This document shows, one piece after another, positions 33,886 to 43,431 of a DNA stretch of 64,000 nt; within the stretch, counting starts at the first letter, position 1, and the number at the start of each line of letters is the position of its first letter. The stretch comes from Niabella beijingensis (lineage in GTDB: Bacteria; Bacteroidota; Bacteroidia; Chitinophagales; Chitinophagaceae): positions 3,162,001-3,226,000 of the forward strand of contig NZ_JAIQDI010000001.1 of NCBI RefSeq assembly GCF_020034665.1, given 5' to 3'. The translations under genes were made by a program, and so were the position numbers. The notes under the pieces are model-generated. The model worked only from the letters and a program-made list of their open reading frames with translations, was not told the origin of the DNA and ran no database searches.

Positions 33886-35196
33886 ATGCAACAACGGAAT
33901 AATTTTTTAGTAGGGGTGATCTTGCTGATCTGGTTTGTTATTTCCTTTGTAACAAACATACTGGGTCCGCTGATGCCGATCATTATTGATACCTACGGGC
34001 TCAGTCTTACGATGGCTTCTTTTCTGCCGTTCTCTTTTTTCCTGGCTTATGGGGTAATGTCGGTTCCTGCCGGAATGATGATCGAGCGGCTGGGAGAAAA
34101 AAGATCGATGCTGATCGCTTTTGCATTGAATTTTACCGGGGCATTGATCTTCGCATTCAATCCGCAGTACAGTATGGCGCTGGCCTCACTGTTTATCATC
34201 GGTATCGGCATGGCCATGCTCCAGGTGATCATCAATCCGCTGATGCGCACGGCCGGGGGCGAAGAGCATTTTGCATTCTTTTCGGTAATGGGGCAGCTGG
34301 TGTTCGGACTGGCCTCATTTGTAAGTCCGTTCGTATTTTCCTACCTCATGAAAGAACTGGCACAGCCGGTCAGCAACCCGCTTGTAAATGCACTGGGAGG
34401 GCTGGTGAAGAACGGGCTGCACTGGACGGCCCTGTACTGGTTATTCAGCGTTATATTTTTGGTAATGCTGGTATTGCTGGCCCTTATAAAAATGCCGGCG
34501 GTGGAATTAAAGGAAGACGAAAAAGCGGGAGCGGCTGCCGTATACCTGGAATTGCTGAAAAAGCGGGATGTCCGGCTTTTCTTCCTTGGCATCGTTGCCT
34601 ATGTTGGTACCGAGCAGTCGCTGGCAAACTGGATGTCGGAATTTTTAAAACGGTACCATCAGGTAGATCCTGCTACCGGTGGTGCCAACGCCGTGGCCTG
34701 GTTCTGGGGACTGATGACCATCGGTTGCCTGCTGGGGCTGGCAGTACTGAAGTTATGGGATTCGAAACTGGTGCTGAAAACAGCCTGTATGCTTTCGGTT
34801 GTTGCGATAAGTGTGGCGCTGCTGGGCAACAGAAGTCTTTCGCTCTGGGCCTTTCCTGCAGCGGGCTTCACCATCTCGGTAATGTTTTCCGTAGTGTTCT
34901 CGCTGGCGCTGAATTCTGTAAGCCGGCACCACGGCTCTTTTTCAGGGATCCTTTGCTCCGGTATTTTTGGAGGGGCCCTGGTGCCGTTTATCGTTGGTGC
35001 ACTGGGAGATGCGATCGGGTTGCGCTATGCAATGTTGTTCCTCTACATTACACTGGGATACCTGTATTTTATTGCTGCTTATGCCAAACCGCTGGTGAAC
35101 AATAAGACGATGACATTAAAAGAACTCTTTTCCCGAAAAAAAAATGACAATGAAAAAAATAAGCATAGGTCTGTTGCCGGTATTGATCGCTCTTAG
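33886..35196 (+). CDS. MFS sugar transporter (FucP-like)
   Basis: 436 residues, about 12 transmembrane helices. The MFS loop after helix 2 reads PAGMMIERLGEKRSM; the block GMAMLQVIINPLMRTAGGEEHFAFF is characteristic of the fucose/glucose-galactose permease group (FucP/GluP). It starts 3 bp after the ROK kinase gene, so import of the monosaccharide phosphorylated by that kinase is the natural reading. Its last 53 bp overlap the heparinase I gene in another frame, indicating tight translational coupling. The C-terminal tail is polar and Lys/Asn-rich because of the overlap. Confidence 0.92.
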   Translation: MQQRNNFLVGVILLIWFVISFVTNILGPLMPIIIDTYGLSLTMASFLPFSFFLAYGVMSVPAGMMIERLGEKRSMLIAFALNFTGALIFAFNPQYSMALASLFIIGIGMAMLQVIINPLMRTAGGEEHFAFFSVMGQLVFGLASFVSPFVFSYLMKELAQPVSNPLVNALGGLVKNGLHWTALYWLFSVIFLVMLVLLALIKMPAVELKEDEKAGAAAVYLELLKKRDVRLFFLGIVAYVGTEQSLANWMSEFLKRYHQVDPATGGANAVAWFWGLMTIGCLLGLAVLKLWDSKLVLKTACMLSVVAISVALLGNRSLSLWAFPAAGFTISVMFSVVFSLALNSVSRHHGSFSGILCSGIFGGALVPFIVGALGDAIGLRYAMLFLYITLGYLYFIAAYAKPLVNNKTMTLKELFSRKKNDNEKNKHRSVAGIDRS

Positions 35197-36298
35197 TACG
35201 GCTGCACAAAAAACAGGACGGATACCGGTGACCACCCGGGTGAACATACAGGCAGATTCTGCCCGTGGCCGGGATATTGTGGACGGGGAATGGGTAGCTG
35301 TTGGTATCAACCGGCCGTATTCCATTCAAAAGGATGCCACGCGTTCCTTTAACGGAAAACCCTCTTACCGGTTTGAGCTGAAAGGGGAAGACAACTCACT
35401 GGAAGGATATGAGGAAGGCAGTACCAAGGGGCGTGCAGAACTTTCTTACTGTTATGCCACAGCCGCTGATTACAACGGATTGCCGCAGGATACATATACA
35501 ACCGAACAGGTATTGAAGATGGTGTACGACCGGGGAAAGGGTCAATGTAAACAGGGATCCAAATGGACCTATACTTTTTCCGTGTATGTGCCTTCCACGC
35601 TGGCCGCGGAGGTCAACACTATTTTTGCACAATGGCATGGAATGCCTTCCCGCACCCTGGTGCAGGATCCGTCGGGAAAGATCATGCAGCTGACACCGGA
35701 GCAATTTGTTCAGCTGAGTGATAGTGTGGTGTTTGCAAAAGACCAGGGACATGAGAAAATAAAATCGACAGATAAGAACGGTAAGGAAACCTATAAAGCC
35801 GGCAGGAAAAATGGCTGGAAGATCGAGCAGGGCGGCTACCCGCCGCTGGCATTCGGTTTTTCCAATAACATGTTTTATATAAAAGCGAATTCCGACAGTA
35901 AATGGATGACGGATAAAACAGACCGTACGCTGGCCAACCCTGCAAAGAACGGGACGATGGAACCGGTGCGTTCGGAATACAAGACTTCCACTATCACCTA
36001 TAAAAACGCATTCGAAGCATTCCCAAAAGATGTCTGGGTAACGTTTACGGTGGGCATCGATTGGGCCATATACAGCGGTGCCGGCAATAAAATGGAGCAG
36101 CCGGGTAAACTGGATGTAGTGATGGCCTATCAGAAAGGTAAGAAGAATGTTAGTGCGCATATTGTAAACAATGAGACCATCGCCATCGGAAGAAATGACG
36201 ACAGTGGCTATTATTTCAAATTCGGCATCTACCGTACGGGAAGCAGTACCGTTCCTGTGGTCTATAACCTGGCCGGTTATCGCCAGGTGCAGCGGTAG
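35144..36298 (+). CDS. hepA: Heparin lyase I, heparinase I (PL13)
   Basis: 384 residues, the same length as Pedobacter heparinus heparinase I, with matching blocks such as VAVGINRPYS, GKPSYRFELKGEDNSLEGY, IFAQWHGMPSRTL, GFSNNMFYIKANSD and NDDSGYYFKFGIYR. It cleaves heparin at GlcNS-IdoA2S linkages by beta-elimination. Counting from the ATG at 35144, the catalytic Cys is residue 135 (GKGQCKQGS) and the key His is residue 203 (DQGHEKIK), the numbers known for the Pedobacter enzyme. Signal peptide at about 1-21. Overlaps the MFS gene by 53 bp; a second ATG at 35150 is possible. Confidence 0.96.
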   Translation: MTMKKISIGLLPVLIALSTAAQKTGRIPVTTRVNIQADSARGRDIVDGEWVAVGINRPYSIQKDATRSFNGKPSYRFELKGEDNSLEGYEEGSTKGRAELSYCYATAADYNGLPQDTYTTEQVLKMVYDRGKGQCKQGSKWTYTFSVYVPSTLAAEVNTIFAQWHGMPSRTLVQDPSGKIMQLTPEQFVQLSDSVVFAKDQGHEKIKSTDKNGKETYKAGRKNGWKIEQGGYPPLAFGFSNNMFYIKANSDSKWMTDKTDRTLANPAKNGTMEPVRSEYKTSTITYKNAFEAFPKDVWVTFTVGIDWAIYSGAGNKMEQPGKLDVVMAYQKGKKNVSAHIVNNETIAIGRNDDSGYYFKFGIYRTGSSTVPVVYNLAGYRQVQR

Positions 36299-36359
36299 AA
36301 AAGAGACAGGGCCCGGATCCGGCGCATTTCAGAGGTTTAAATCAAGATATATAGAAAGA

Positions 36360-37904
36360 ATGATGAAACGGTTCATGACATGGAAAAAGCTGGCAGCAGT
36401 AAGTGCACTGCTGCTGCTGGGTGGTGCGCTGAAGGCACAACGCCCGAATATCGTATTGATCATCTCGGATGATCATGCCTTTCAGGCGATCAGCGCCTAC
36501 GGTAACAAGCAGATAAAGACCCCCGGCATCGACCGGCTGGCAAAAGAAGGAGCGCTTTTCAGCAACGCGTATGTAACCAATTCACTTTGCGGACCCAGCA
36601 GGGCCAGTATCCTTACCGGTACCTACAGTCATGTGAACGGGTTTAAGGACAATGTGAATTTCAACTTTGATTTTAACCAGGGCAGCTTTGCCAAGGTATT
36701 GCAGACAGCAGGATACCAGACCGCCTGGGTGGGTAAGATGCACCTGGGAGACAGTATCCCCCAGGGACTTGATTATTACAGCATCCTTCCGGACCAGGGT
36801 CAGTATTATAACCCCGACTTTATTCAAACCGGTAATAAAACCCGCCAGTATACCGGTTATGTAACAGATATCATTACCGATGTTGCGGAGGACTGGCTGG
36901 AGCACCGCGACGCATCCAAACCTTTTTGCCTGGTCATCGGTCATAAAGCCACGCATCGTACCTGGATGCCTGCCCTGGAAGACCTGGGCCGGTATGATGA
37001 CATCCGGTTTGACCTGCCGCAGGATTTTTATGACGACTACAGCACCCGCAAAGCAGCCGCCGTACAGGATATGACCATCGCAAAAACGATGCGCATGGCG
37101 CATGATCTGAAAATTTATGAGCCCGGCGATTCGCTGGCCATTGAGAACAGTGTAAAGCGGATGACAGCGGAACAAAAGCAGAAATGGTTTGCCTATTATG
37201 CAACGATAAAAGCGGATCTGGATGCGCAGGCACCAAAGGGAAAAGCGCTTACAGAATGGAAATTCCAGCGCTACATGCGCGACTACCTGGCAACAGCCGC
37301 ATCACTGGACCGGAACATCAGCAAAACGCTGGACTACCTGGATGAAAAAGGATTGTCGAAGAATACACTGGTGATCTATATGTCGGACCAGGGGTTTTAC
37401 ATGGGGGAACATGGTTGGTTTGATAAACGGTTTATGTATGAAGAGTCCTTCCGTACCCCAATGGTGATGCGGTTCCCCGGTGTGCTCCGGCCAGGCAGGG
37501 TGATCAGTGATTATGTGATGAATATCGATCTGGCACCTACGTTCATTGAAATGGCTGGTGCCCCCGTTCCCGAACGCATGCAGGGGCGCTCCTTTTTGCC
37601 GTTGCTGCAGAATAAAAAATATGCGTCGCGTAAGGCGCTCTACTATCATTATTATGAGAACGGGGAACATTCGGTATCGCCGCATTTCGGCGTCCGGACC
37701 ACACGCTATAAGCTGATCCGGTTTTATAATAAAGTGGAAAGCTGGGAATTGTTTGATCTGCAAAAGGATCCCCGTGAGTTGAAAAATATTTATGAAGAAC
37801 CGGAAATGGCCGCGGTTGTTGCATCGCTCAAAAAACAACTGCTGGAAGAGATCCGGCATTACGGGGATGAAGACGCAGCGGTTATTTTTAATAAGCGTAT
37901 ATAA
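36360..37904 (+). CDS. Sulfatase, N-acetylglucosamine-6-sulfatase-like (S1 family)
   Basis: 514 residues from the ATG at 36360 (a second ATG follows directly at 36363); a longer in-frame start at 36171 lies inside hepA and is rejected. Sec signal MTWKKLAAVSALLLLGGALKAQ. Sulfatase core RPNIVLIISDDHAFQAIS, formylglycine Cys77 in LCGPSR, and the metal/sulfate residues in GKMHLGD and MSDQGFYMGEHGWFDKR. The whole pattern resembles bacterial GlcNAc-6-O-sulfatases of the heparin pathway (S1_11). Subfamily is inferred, not proven. It follows hepA by 61 bp and precedes the PL8 gene by 154 bp. Confidence 0.9.
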   Translation: MMKRFMTWKKLAAVSALLLLGGALKAQRPNIVLIISDDHAFQAISAYGNKQIKTPGIDRLAKEGALFSNAYVTNSLCGPSRASILTGTYSHVNGFKDNVNFNFDFNQGSFAKVLQTAGYQTAWVGKMHLGDSIPQGLDYYSILPDQGQYYNPDFIQTGNKTRQYTGYVTDIITDVAEDWLEHRDASKPFCLVIGHKATHRTWMPALEDLGRYDDIRFDLPQDFYDDYSTRKAAAVQDMTIAKTMRMAHDLKIYEPGDSLAIENSVKRMTAEQKQKWFAYYATIKADLDAQAPKGKALTEWKFQRYMRDYLATAASLDRNISKTLDYLDEKGLSKNTLVIYMSDQGFYMGEHGWFDKRFMYEESFRTPMVMRFPGVLRPGRVISDYVMNIDLAPTFIEMAGAPVPERMQGRSFLPLLQNKKYASRKALYYHYYENGEHSVSPHFGVRTTRYKLIRFYNKVESWELFDLQKDPRELKNIYEEPEMAAVVASLKKQLLEEIRHYGDEDAAVIFNKRI

Positions 37905-38058
37905 TAACAAGGATTCCACTGCAGGCGTAAATAGAAGCCGGGTTGAGCTCCTTAAAATTATTGTCGGAATGATCATTGACCGGACCATGAATTTTAAAAA
38001 AATATTCGAAGTGAATAACAGGAGGCCGCTATAGCATAGCCTTCCCAAAGCAGGTTAT

Positions 38059-41000
38059 ATGAATAAGAAAATAAATGCATTTTTCGCTGTTGCCCTTGCG
38101 TTGTCGGTCTCGCAGCTGTGGGCACAACCAACGGAAACTGCTGCAACAAAGATCATTACGGGTCAGTATGGTTTTGAAAGCGATCAGGAAAAGGAGGGAT
38201 GGACCGCACAAAACAGCAGCCTGTCCTTTTCAACAGCACATTATAAAGAAGGTCAGCGTTCGCTTTGCTGGAACTGGAAAAAAGGGGCATCGCTGGAGGC
38301 CAGCGGCCTCAAAGGATTAAAGGAAGCAGGCGATTTTTATCCGGGGGGTATACCGGAAATTTATGAACCGTCGTTTTATCCCAGGGACCGCTTTGGCGGA
38401 ATGAAGATCTGGTTGTACCAGGAGAAGCCAGCTTCCGGTCAGCTTGTTTTTCAGGCCGGCAGCAGTATCGCAGCAGCCCGCCGCTCACCCAGGTACCGTT
38501 TTTCGGTCAGCCTGGATTTTACCGGCTGGCGGACGGTGTGGGTTTGTTTTGAGGAAGATGCCAAGGTGCCCGGTTATAAAGGCAGTGATGATCTTCAGGC
38601 ACTGGTGATCGTTCCGGAAAATGTACGGCAGCAGGAGGGACGGCTGTTTATTGATCATCTTACCCTCCTCAGCTTTGTATCGAATAAACGAAGCTCCGAT
38701 CTTCAGTTTGAAAATAAAAAACGTAACCTGCGTTCCGCTGACGGGTATGAGATCCTGAAGCCGTTTCAGCTTTTTCGCACTGCGGTATTCAACCAGAAGG
38801 TAAATGCGCCTGCCCTGGCCGGGGCGGGCCGGAAGATCGCCGCCCGCCTGGAGTTCCTGATACTGGGCGATCAGACCACCGACTGGAAACAACGCAATAC
38901 CGGTATTGAGGATGTTATGCAGGCAAAACTGAAGGCTGCAAAAAAAACCTATGAAGAGCTGAAGTTAAAACGGGTGAATGGTGCAGTAAACGGAATACCG
39001 TTGTTTGCAATAAGAGATGAGCATCCTGCTGCTGAAGGGCAGGTATTTGATAATGTGGCACAAAACCTGTTGTTCCCGCTGGCGGCGGATTACCGGTTAA
39101 ACGGAACCGCAGCATCCGGAGAACAGTTGCTGGCTGCACTGGATTATTTCCTGGACCAGGGCTGGGCGGCAGGAAGCGCGATCGGAACAGTGGATCATGT
39201 GATCCGGTTAACGCCGATCGCCACCGCGATCTTCCTGATGCGGGAGGAACTGAAGGCACAAAACAAACTGAAACCTCAGGTGGATATGCTGCTCTGGCAT
39301 ACCCGCATGGGCGGATTATTGCAACTGGATGCCACGCGTGGCGAAAATTCGGATAAAGTGCGGGGCGGTGCACTGGTAAAGCTGATCACCATTTTACTGA
39401 TGGAGGATGATGCACGTAAGCAGCAACTGCTGGGGCAGTTTAAAGAGTACATGGACTATGTGGCAGCTTTTGCACCGGGTTACAGCGATACTTTTAAGCC
39501 GGATTATTCCATCTATCATCACCGGGGTACTTATCTGAATGCCTATGGAACCAACGCATTAAATACGATGGCATTGATCCACTGGTTGCTGGAAGGAACT
39601 CCTTACGCAATGGGTACAGCGGCAACGCACACCCTTACACAGGCACTGAAACAACAGGCGAATATCGCTTATGGTGTGCAGATCCACTATGGTGTCAGCG
39701 GGCGTTTTCCGCTCAACAACAGCTCCATCGATGGTAACAGCATGCCTGCATTTGCCTATATGAGTATGGCGGGTGACAGCATCCGTGATCCGGAACTGGC
39801 GGCCTTGTATAACTATATTTATGCGATCGCAAAACCGGATGAACTGAACAAGATGTTGCTGCCGGCGCTCACTTATTCCGGTACCTATGGCACGCTGAAC
39901 CTGATGGTACGCCTGCATCGCCAGATGGGAAGCGTACAGCGCATGCCCGAAGATGGTATCACCGTGATGCCTTACTCGGGGCTGCTTGCTTACAGGCGCG
40001 GCGATGCTTTTGCCACAGTGAAGGGGTATAACAAATACGTATGGGATTATGAAGGCGGGAAGGGCGAAAACAATATGGGCCGCTATCTGAGCCATGGGAT
40101 GCTGATAACAGCAAAGGGTGATGCAACCAAGGGTTTTGATGGCCAGGGAATGGCGCTGAATGAAGGCTTCGACTGGTCCATGCTGCCAGGTGCCACTACA
40201 AAGAAATTGCCTGCAGATAAAGTATTGTACTATCCGAAGGCCGATCAGAAATATGTGGAAGGCAAGCACCGGAATTTTTCAGAGAGCGTGGTCGCCAGTG
40301 GGCTGAAACAGGGAACCAACGGCCTTTTTGCCCTGGATCTCCGGGATGATGTGTTTCCGGATACCGACCGGTCCTTGTTCGACAGCAGTTTCCGCGCCAG
40401 GAAAACGTATTTTTTTATTGGTGATGAGATCATTTGCCTGGGCTCCGGTATCCGCAACAAAGACAGCAGGTATGCAACGGTAACCACGCTTTTTCAATAT
40501 CGCGCTGATGCAGGACGGATCAATTATTTTAACGGCAGGGCAATAAAACAGCAACCGGTACAGAAAGCAGACGGCGGCTGGTTTACCGATCAGAATGGAT
40601 TGCATTATATCATTCCAAAAGGGCAGCAGCTCCGGTGGGTAGAGGCGCAACAGCAATCCTATCGATGGAAGAATGCCAGCTATAGTCCTGTGGAAGGCAG
40701 ATACCTCAAGGCCTGGCTGGATCATGGCACCCAACCTGCCGGTGGGGGATATGAATACGAGATCCTGCTGCATACCCAGCAGCCGGAGCAGTACCTGCGG
40801 TCCAAAACCTATACGGTATTACAGAAGGACGAAGTGGCACACAGCATCCGTCATGCGGCTTCCGGAATTACGGCCTATGCAGTGTTTGAACCGGGTAAGG
40901 AACTAAAAGGCGGACTGCTCTTAAAAGCAGCAGCACCGGTACTGGTCCAGATCAAAGAAACAGGTGACAGGCTGCTGCTTACAGTGGCAGGTCCGGATAT

Positions 41001-41244
41001 TGGCCAGGCCCGCTGGAATCATAATATGTCGCACATGCCGGACAGCATCACCAATGCCTGGGCACAGGGAAAGGTGATCACGCTGACATTAAAAGGAGAA
41101 TGGTATACGACCGGTCAGGTATCTTCGCTGGTGAATGCAACTGTTAAGAATGGCAACACCATCATCTCGGTATTTTGTAAAGATGGTGAAAGCATCGATC
41201 TTCCTTTGCAACACAGGGGCGCAGGTACGGGGGAAGAGGATTAA
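38059..41244 (+). CDS. Polysaccharide lyase family 8, chondroitin ABC lyase-like
   Basis: 1061 residues, the size of chondroitin sulfate ABC lyases. Signal peptide at about 1-22 (ends LWAQP). The N-terminal jelly-roll resembling a carbohydrate-binding domain (about 35-215) holds YPRDRFGGMKIWLYQE. The central alpha/alpha toroid (about 225-620) contains the catalytic-type segment IYHHRGTYLNAY (His488 and Tyr496 are candidates for the His/Tyr pair), then VSGRFPLNN. The C-terminal beta-sandwich domains run to the end. PL8 enzymes cleave chondroitin or dermatan sulfate and hyaluronan. Finding one inside a heparin locus suggests mixed-GAG use, or a shifted specificity. A ~118-bp tandem repeat follows. 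Confidence 0.88.
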   Translation: MNKKINAFFAVALALSVSQLWAQPTETAATKIITGQYGFESDQEKEGWTAQNSSLSFSTAHYKEGQRSLCWNWKKGASLEASGLKGLKEAGDFYPGGIPEIYEPSFYPRDRFGGMKIWLYQEKPASGQLVFQAGSSIAAARRSPRYRFSVSLDFTGWRTVWVCFEEDAKVPGYKGSDDLQALVIVPENVRQQEGRLFIDHLTLLSFVSNKRSSDLQFENKKRNLRSADGYEILKPFQLFRTAVFNQKVNAPALAGAGRKIAARLEFLILGDQTTDWKQRNTGIEDVMQAKLKAAKKTYEELKLKRVNGAVNGIPLFAIRDEHPAAEGQVFDNVAQNLLFPLAADYRLNGTAASGEQLLAALDYFLDQGWAAGSAIGTVDHVIRLTPIATAIFLMREELKAQNKLKPQVDMLLWHTRMGGLLQLDATRGENSDKVRGGALVKLITILLMEDDARKQQLLGQFKEYMDYVAAFAPGYSDTFKPDYSIYHHRGTYLNAYGTNALNTMALIHWLLEGTPYAMGTAATHTLTQALKQQANIAYGVQIHYGVSGRFPLNNSSIDGNSMPAFAYMSMAGDSIRDPELAALYNYIYAIAKPDELNKMLLPALTYSGTYGTLNLMVRLHRQMGSVQRMPEDGITVMPYSGLLAYRRGDAFATVKGYNKYVWDYEGGKGENNMGRYLSHGMLITAKGDATKGFDGQGMALNEGFDWSMLPGATTKKLPADKVLYYPKADQKYVEGKHRNFSESVVASGLKQGTNGLFALDLRDDVFPDTDRSLFDSSFRARKTYFFIGDEIICLGSGIRNKDSRYATVTTLFQYRADAGRINYFNGRAIKQQPVQKADGGWFTDQNGLHYIIPKGQQLRWVEAQQQSYRWKNASYSPVEGRYLKAWLDHGTQPAGGGYEYEILLHTQQPEQYLRSKTYTVLQKDEVAHSIRHAASGITAYAVFEPGKELKGGLLLKAAAPVLVQIKETGDRLLLTVAGPDIGQARWNHNMSHMPDSITNAWAQGKVITLTLKGEWYTTGQVSSLVNATVKNGNTIISVFCKDGESIDLPLQHRGAGTGEED

Positions 41245-41280
41245 AGATCGAAATGGAAAGGTGGATGGTATTAAAAAACA

Positions 41281-41855
41281 TTAAGGAGTTAAGGGTCATT
41301 AAGCGATCTGGGTGGCTTAATTGCTCTTAATGCCTGAATGGTTTTTAAAAGGGTTTTTGAACAGTTCGTAATAATCTGAGGTATCAGCAGGTAGAAGCAT
41401 TAAATGATGAAGGATCATTAGGCTATCTGGGTGACTTAATTGCTCTTAATGCCTGAATGGTTTTTAAAAAGATTTTGAACAGTTCGTAATAATCTGAGCT
41501 GTCGGCAGGTAGAAGCATTAAGTGATGAAGGATCATTAAGCGATCTGGGTGACTTAATTGCTCTTAATGTCTGAATGGTTTTTAAAAAGATTTTGAACAG
41601 TTCGTAATAATTTGAGGTGTCGGCAGGTAGGAGCATTAAGTGATGAAGGGTCATTAAGCGATTTGGGTGGCTTAATTGCTCTTAATGTCTGAATGGTTTT
41701 GAAAAGGGTTTTTGAACAGTTCGTAATAATTTGAGGTGTCGGCAGGTAGAAGCATTAAGTGATGAAGGGTCATTAAGCGATCTGGGTGACTTAATTGCTC
41801 TTAATGCCTGAATGGTTTTCAGAAAATCGTTTTAAACAGTTTTTAATAATGTAAG
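41281..41855. repeat. Tandem repeat, ~118-bp unit, about five copies
   Basis: The block CTGGGTGRCTTAATTGCTC recurs at about 41308, 41427, 41545, 41663 and 41782, periods 119, 118, 118 and 119, with high identity between copies. Each unit has CATTAAG words on one side and CTTAATTGCTCTTAATG on the other, so the transcript can fold into a repeated AT-rich hairpin. No frame is conserved. It fills the 691-bp gap between the PL8 gene and the third sulfatase. A small GTATAT/ATATAC hairpin sits 5 bases before the sulfatase ATG. Confidence 0.9.
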
Positions 41856-41935
41856 AGTTCCGGTCCATTTTAACCACTCTCAATTCCTTGATGTTTTAAA
41901 TAAATACCTGAGTGGTATATAAAAATATACAAGCT

Positions 41936-43303
41936 ATGTATAAACAATTATTGCTTATTGCGCTGATCCTTTATAAAAGCCTGCCCGTTTTTGCGCAGCA
42001 GCCGGAGCGCCCGAACATCCTGATCATTATGACGGATCAGCAAACTGCTGATGCAATGAGCAGTGCAGGGAATAAAGACCTGCATACACCGGCAATGGAT
42101 CAGCTGGCGGCCAACGGAGTGCGGTTCACAAGAGCCTATTGTGCACAGCCCCTGTGTACGCCCTCACGCACCTCGATCTTTAGCGGAAAGATGCCGTTTG
42201 AAACCGGCTTTATTGGAAATGCGCCGGAGAAGGATGGGCAATGGCCGGACAGCTTACTGATGATGGGCGCAATCTTTAAGAACGGCGGATATAAAACAGG
42301 CTATGTAGGGAAATGGCACCTGCCCGTGCCTGCCGGAAAGATCAGCCAGCATGGATTTGACTTTATTGAGAATACAAAATTCCAGGATTATAACGATGCG
42401 GCCACACCATCTTACTGCGCGCGGTTTATAAAGGAAAACAAAGACCAGCCGTTTTTGCTGGTGGCTTCCTTTTTAAACCCGCACGACATCTGCGAATGGG
42501 CCCGTGGCGATGCTTTAAAAATGGATGTGCTGGCCGCCGCCCCGCCACCGGCGGAATGCCCGCAACTGCCCGCCAACTGGGCCATTCCGCCCAACGAGCC
42601 AAAAATTGTCAGGGAACAGCAATCGTCCAATATACGCACCTACCCCTCGGTGAACTGGACCGGCGACCAGTGGCGGCAATACCGATGGGCCTATAACCGG
42701 CTGGTGGAAAAAGTAGACCAGTACATTGAAATGGTGCTGGCCTCATTAAAGAAATATGGGGTGGAGAAAAATACCATTATCATTTTTACCGCGGATCATG
42801 GAGATGGTTATGCAGCGCATTCGTGGAACCAGAAGCAGATCCTGTATGAAGAGTCGGCCCGGGTTCCTTTTATTATTTCAAAACCGGGTGGCTGGAAGCC
42901 CCGGACCGATGCATCCCTGGTCTGCAACGGCACGGATATCATTCCCACTATTTGCGGATTAACCGGGGTGCCGGCACCGACATACCTGAAGGGTGCGGAT
43001 ATCAGCAAACGGCTGAACGATCCTTCAATAGTGCTGAGAGATACCCTGGTGATCGAAACGGACTTTGCGGATAACGAGCAGCTGCTGGGGATCAGCGGAC
43101 GAGCGGTGATTACGAAACATTTCAAGTATATTATTTATAACAAAGGAGCGATCCGGGAGCAATTATTTAATCTTGATAAAGATCCCGGAGAGATGGATAA
43201 TTTGGCAATGAAACCGCAGTATAAAAAACAGTTGCAGCAAATGAACCGCTATCTGAGGGCCTGGTGTAAAAAGAATGGAGATGTATTTGGGAAAGAGCTA
43301 TGA
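41936..43303 (+). CDS. Sulfatase (S1 family), specificity uncertain
   Basis: 455 residues from the ATG at 41936; an in-frame GTG at 41912 would spoil the signal peptide MYKQLLLIALILYKSLPVFA. Core RPNILIIMTDQQTADAMSSAGN, formylglycine Cys74 in LCTPSR, GYVGKWHLP and TADHGDGYAAHSWNQK are intact, so it should be active after maturation. In a heparin/chondroitin locus that already has N- and 6-O-sulfatase candidates, a uronyl 2-O-sulfatase or GalNAc sulfatase role would complete the set, but I cannot assign the subfamily from sequence alone. Last plus-strand gene of the first half of the locus; convergent with a ROK kinase gene. Confidence 0.9.
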   Translation: MYKQLLLIALILYKSLPVFAQQPERPNILIIMTDQQTADAMSSAGNKDLHTPAMDQLAANGVRFTRAYCAQPLCTPSRTSIFSGKMPFETGFIGNAPEKDGQWPDSLLMMGAIFKNGGYKTGYVGKWHLPVPAGKISQHGFDFIENTKFQDYNDAATPSYCARFIKENKDQPFLLVASFLNPHDICEWARGDALKMDVLAAAPPPAECPQLPANWAIPPNEPKIVREQQSSNIRTYPSVNWTGDQWRQYRWAYNRLVEKVDQYIEMVLASLKKYGVEKNTIIIFTADHGDGYAAHSWNQKQILYEESARVPFIISKPGGWKPRTDASLVCNGTDIIPTICGLTGVPAPTYLKGADISKRLNDPSIVLRDTLVIETDFADNEQLLGISGRAVITKHFKYIIYNKGAIREQLFNLDKDPGEMDNLAMKPQYKKQLQQMNRYLRAWCKKNGDVFGKEL

Positions 43304-43308
43304 TAATT

Positions 43309-43375
43309 GCTGGTCTTCCTAAGGCATGGCAGTCGCCGCCGGTTTACAGGACACTATGCGACTGGTGGGACCAGC
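43309..43375. terminator. Nested hairpins between convergent genes
   Basis: Outer stem GCTGGTC (43309-43315) with GACCAGC (43369-43375) and inner stem CAGTCGC (43330-43336) with GCGACTG (43358-43364) are both perfect 7-bp pairs and nest within each other. The structure begins 6 bases after the sulfatase stop. No long T-run follows. It probably marks the end of both transcripts. Confidence 0.45.
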
Positions 43376-43431
43376 CAACATCAAAAAATGGCTTGCTTCC
43401 CGTTCCGCAAGTCCTGTTTGTCACACAGGTG

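Noticed and set aside
36171..36359. Upstream extension of the second sulfatase into hepA
   Set aside because: It would bury the signal peptide MTWKKLAAVSALLLLGG about 65 residues inside the protein and overlap hepA by 128 bp.
41436..41654. A minus-strand frame across the ~118-bp repeats
   Set aside because: It is repetitive only because the DNA is repeated; there is no start signal and no family match.
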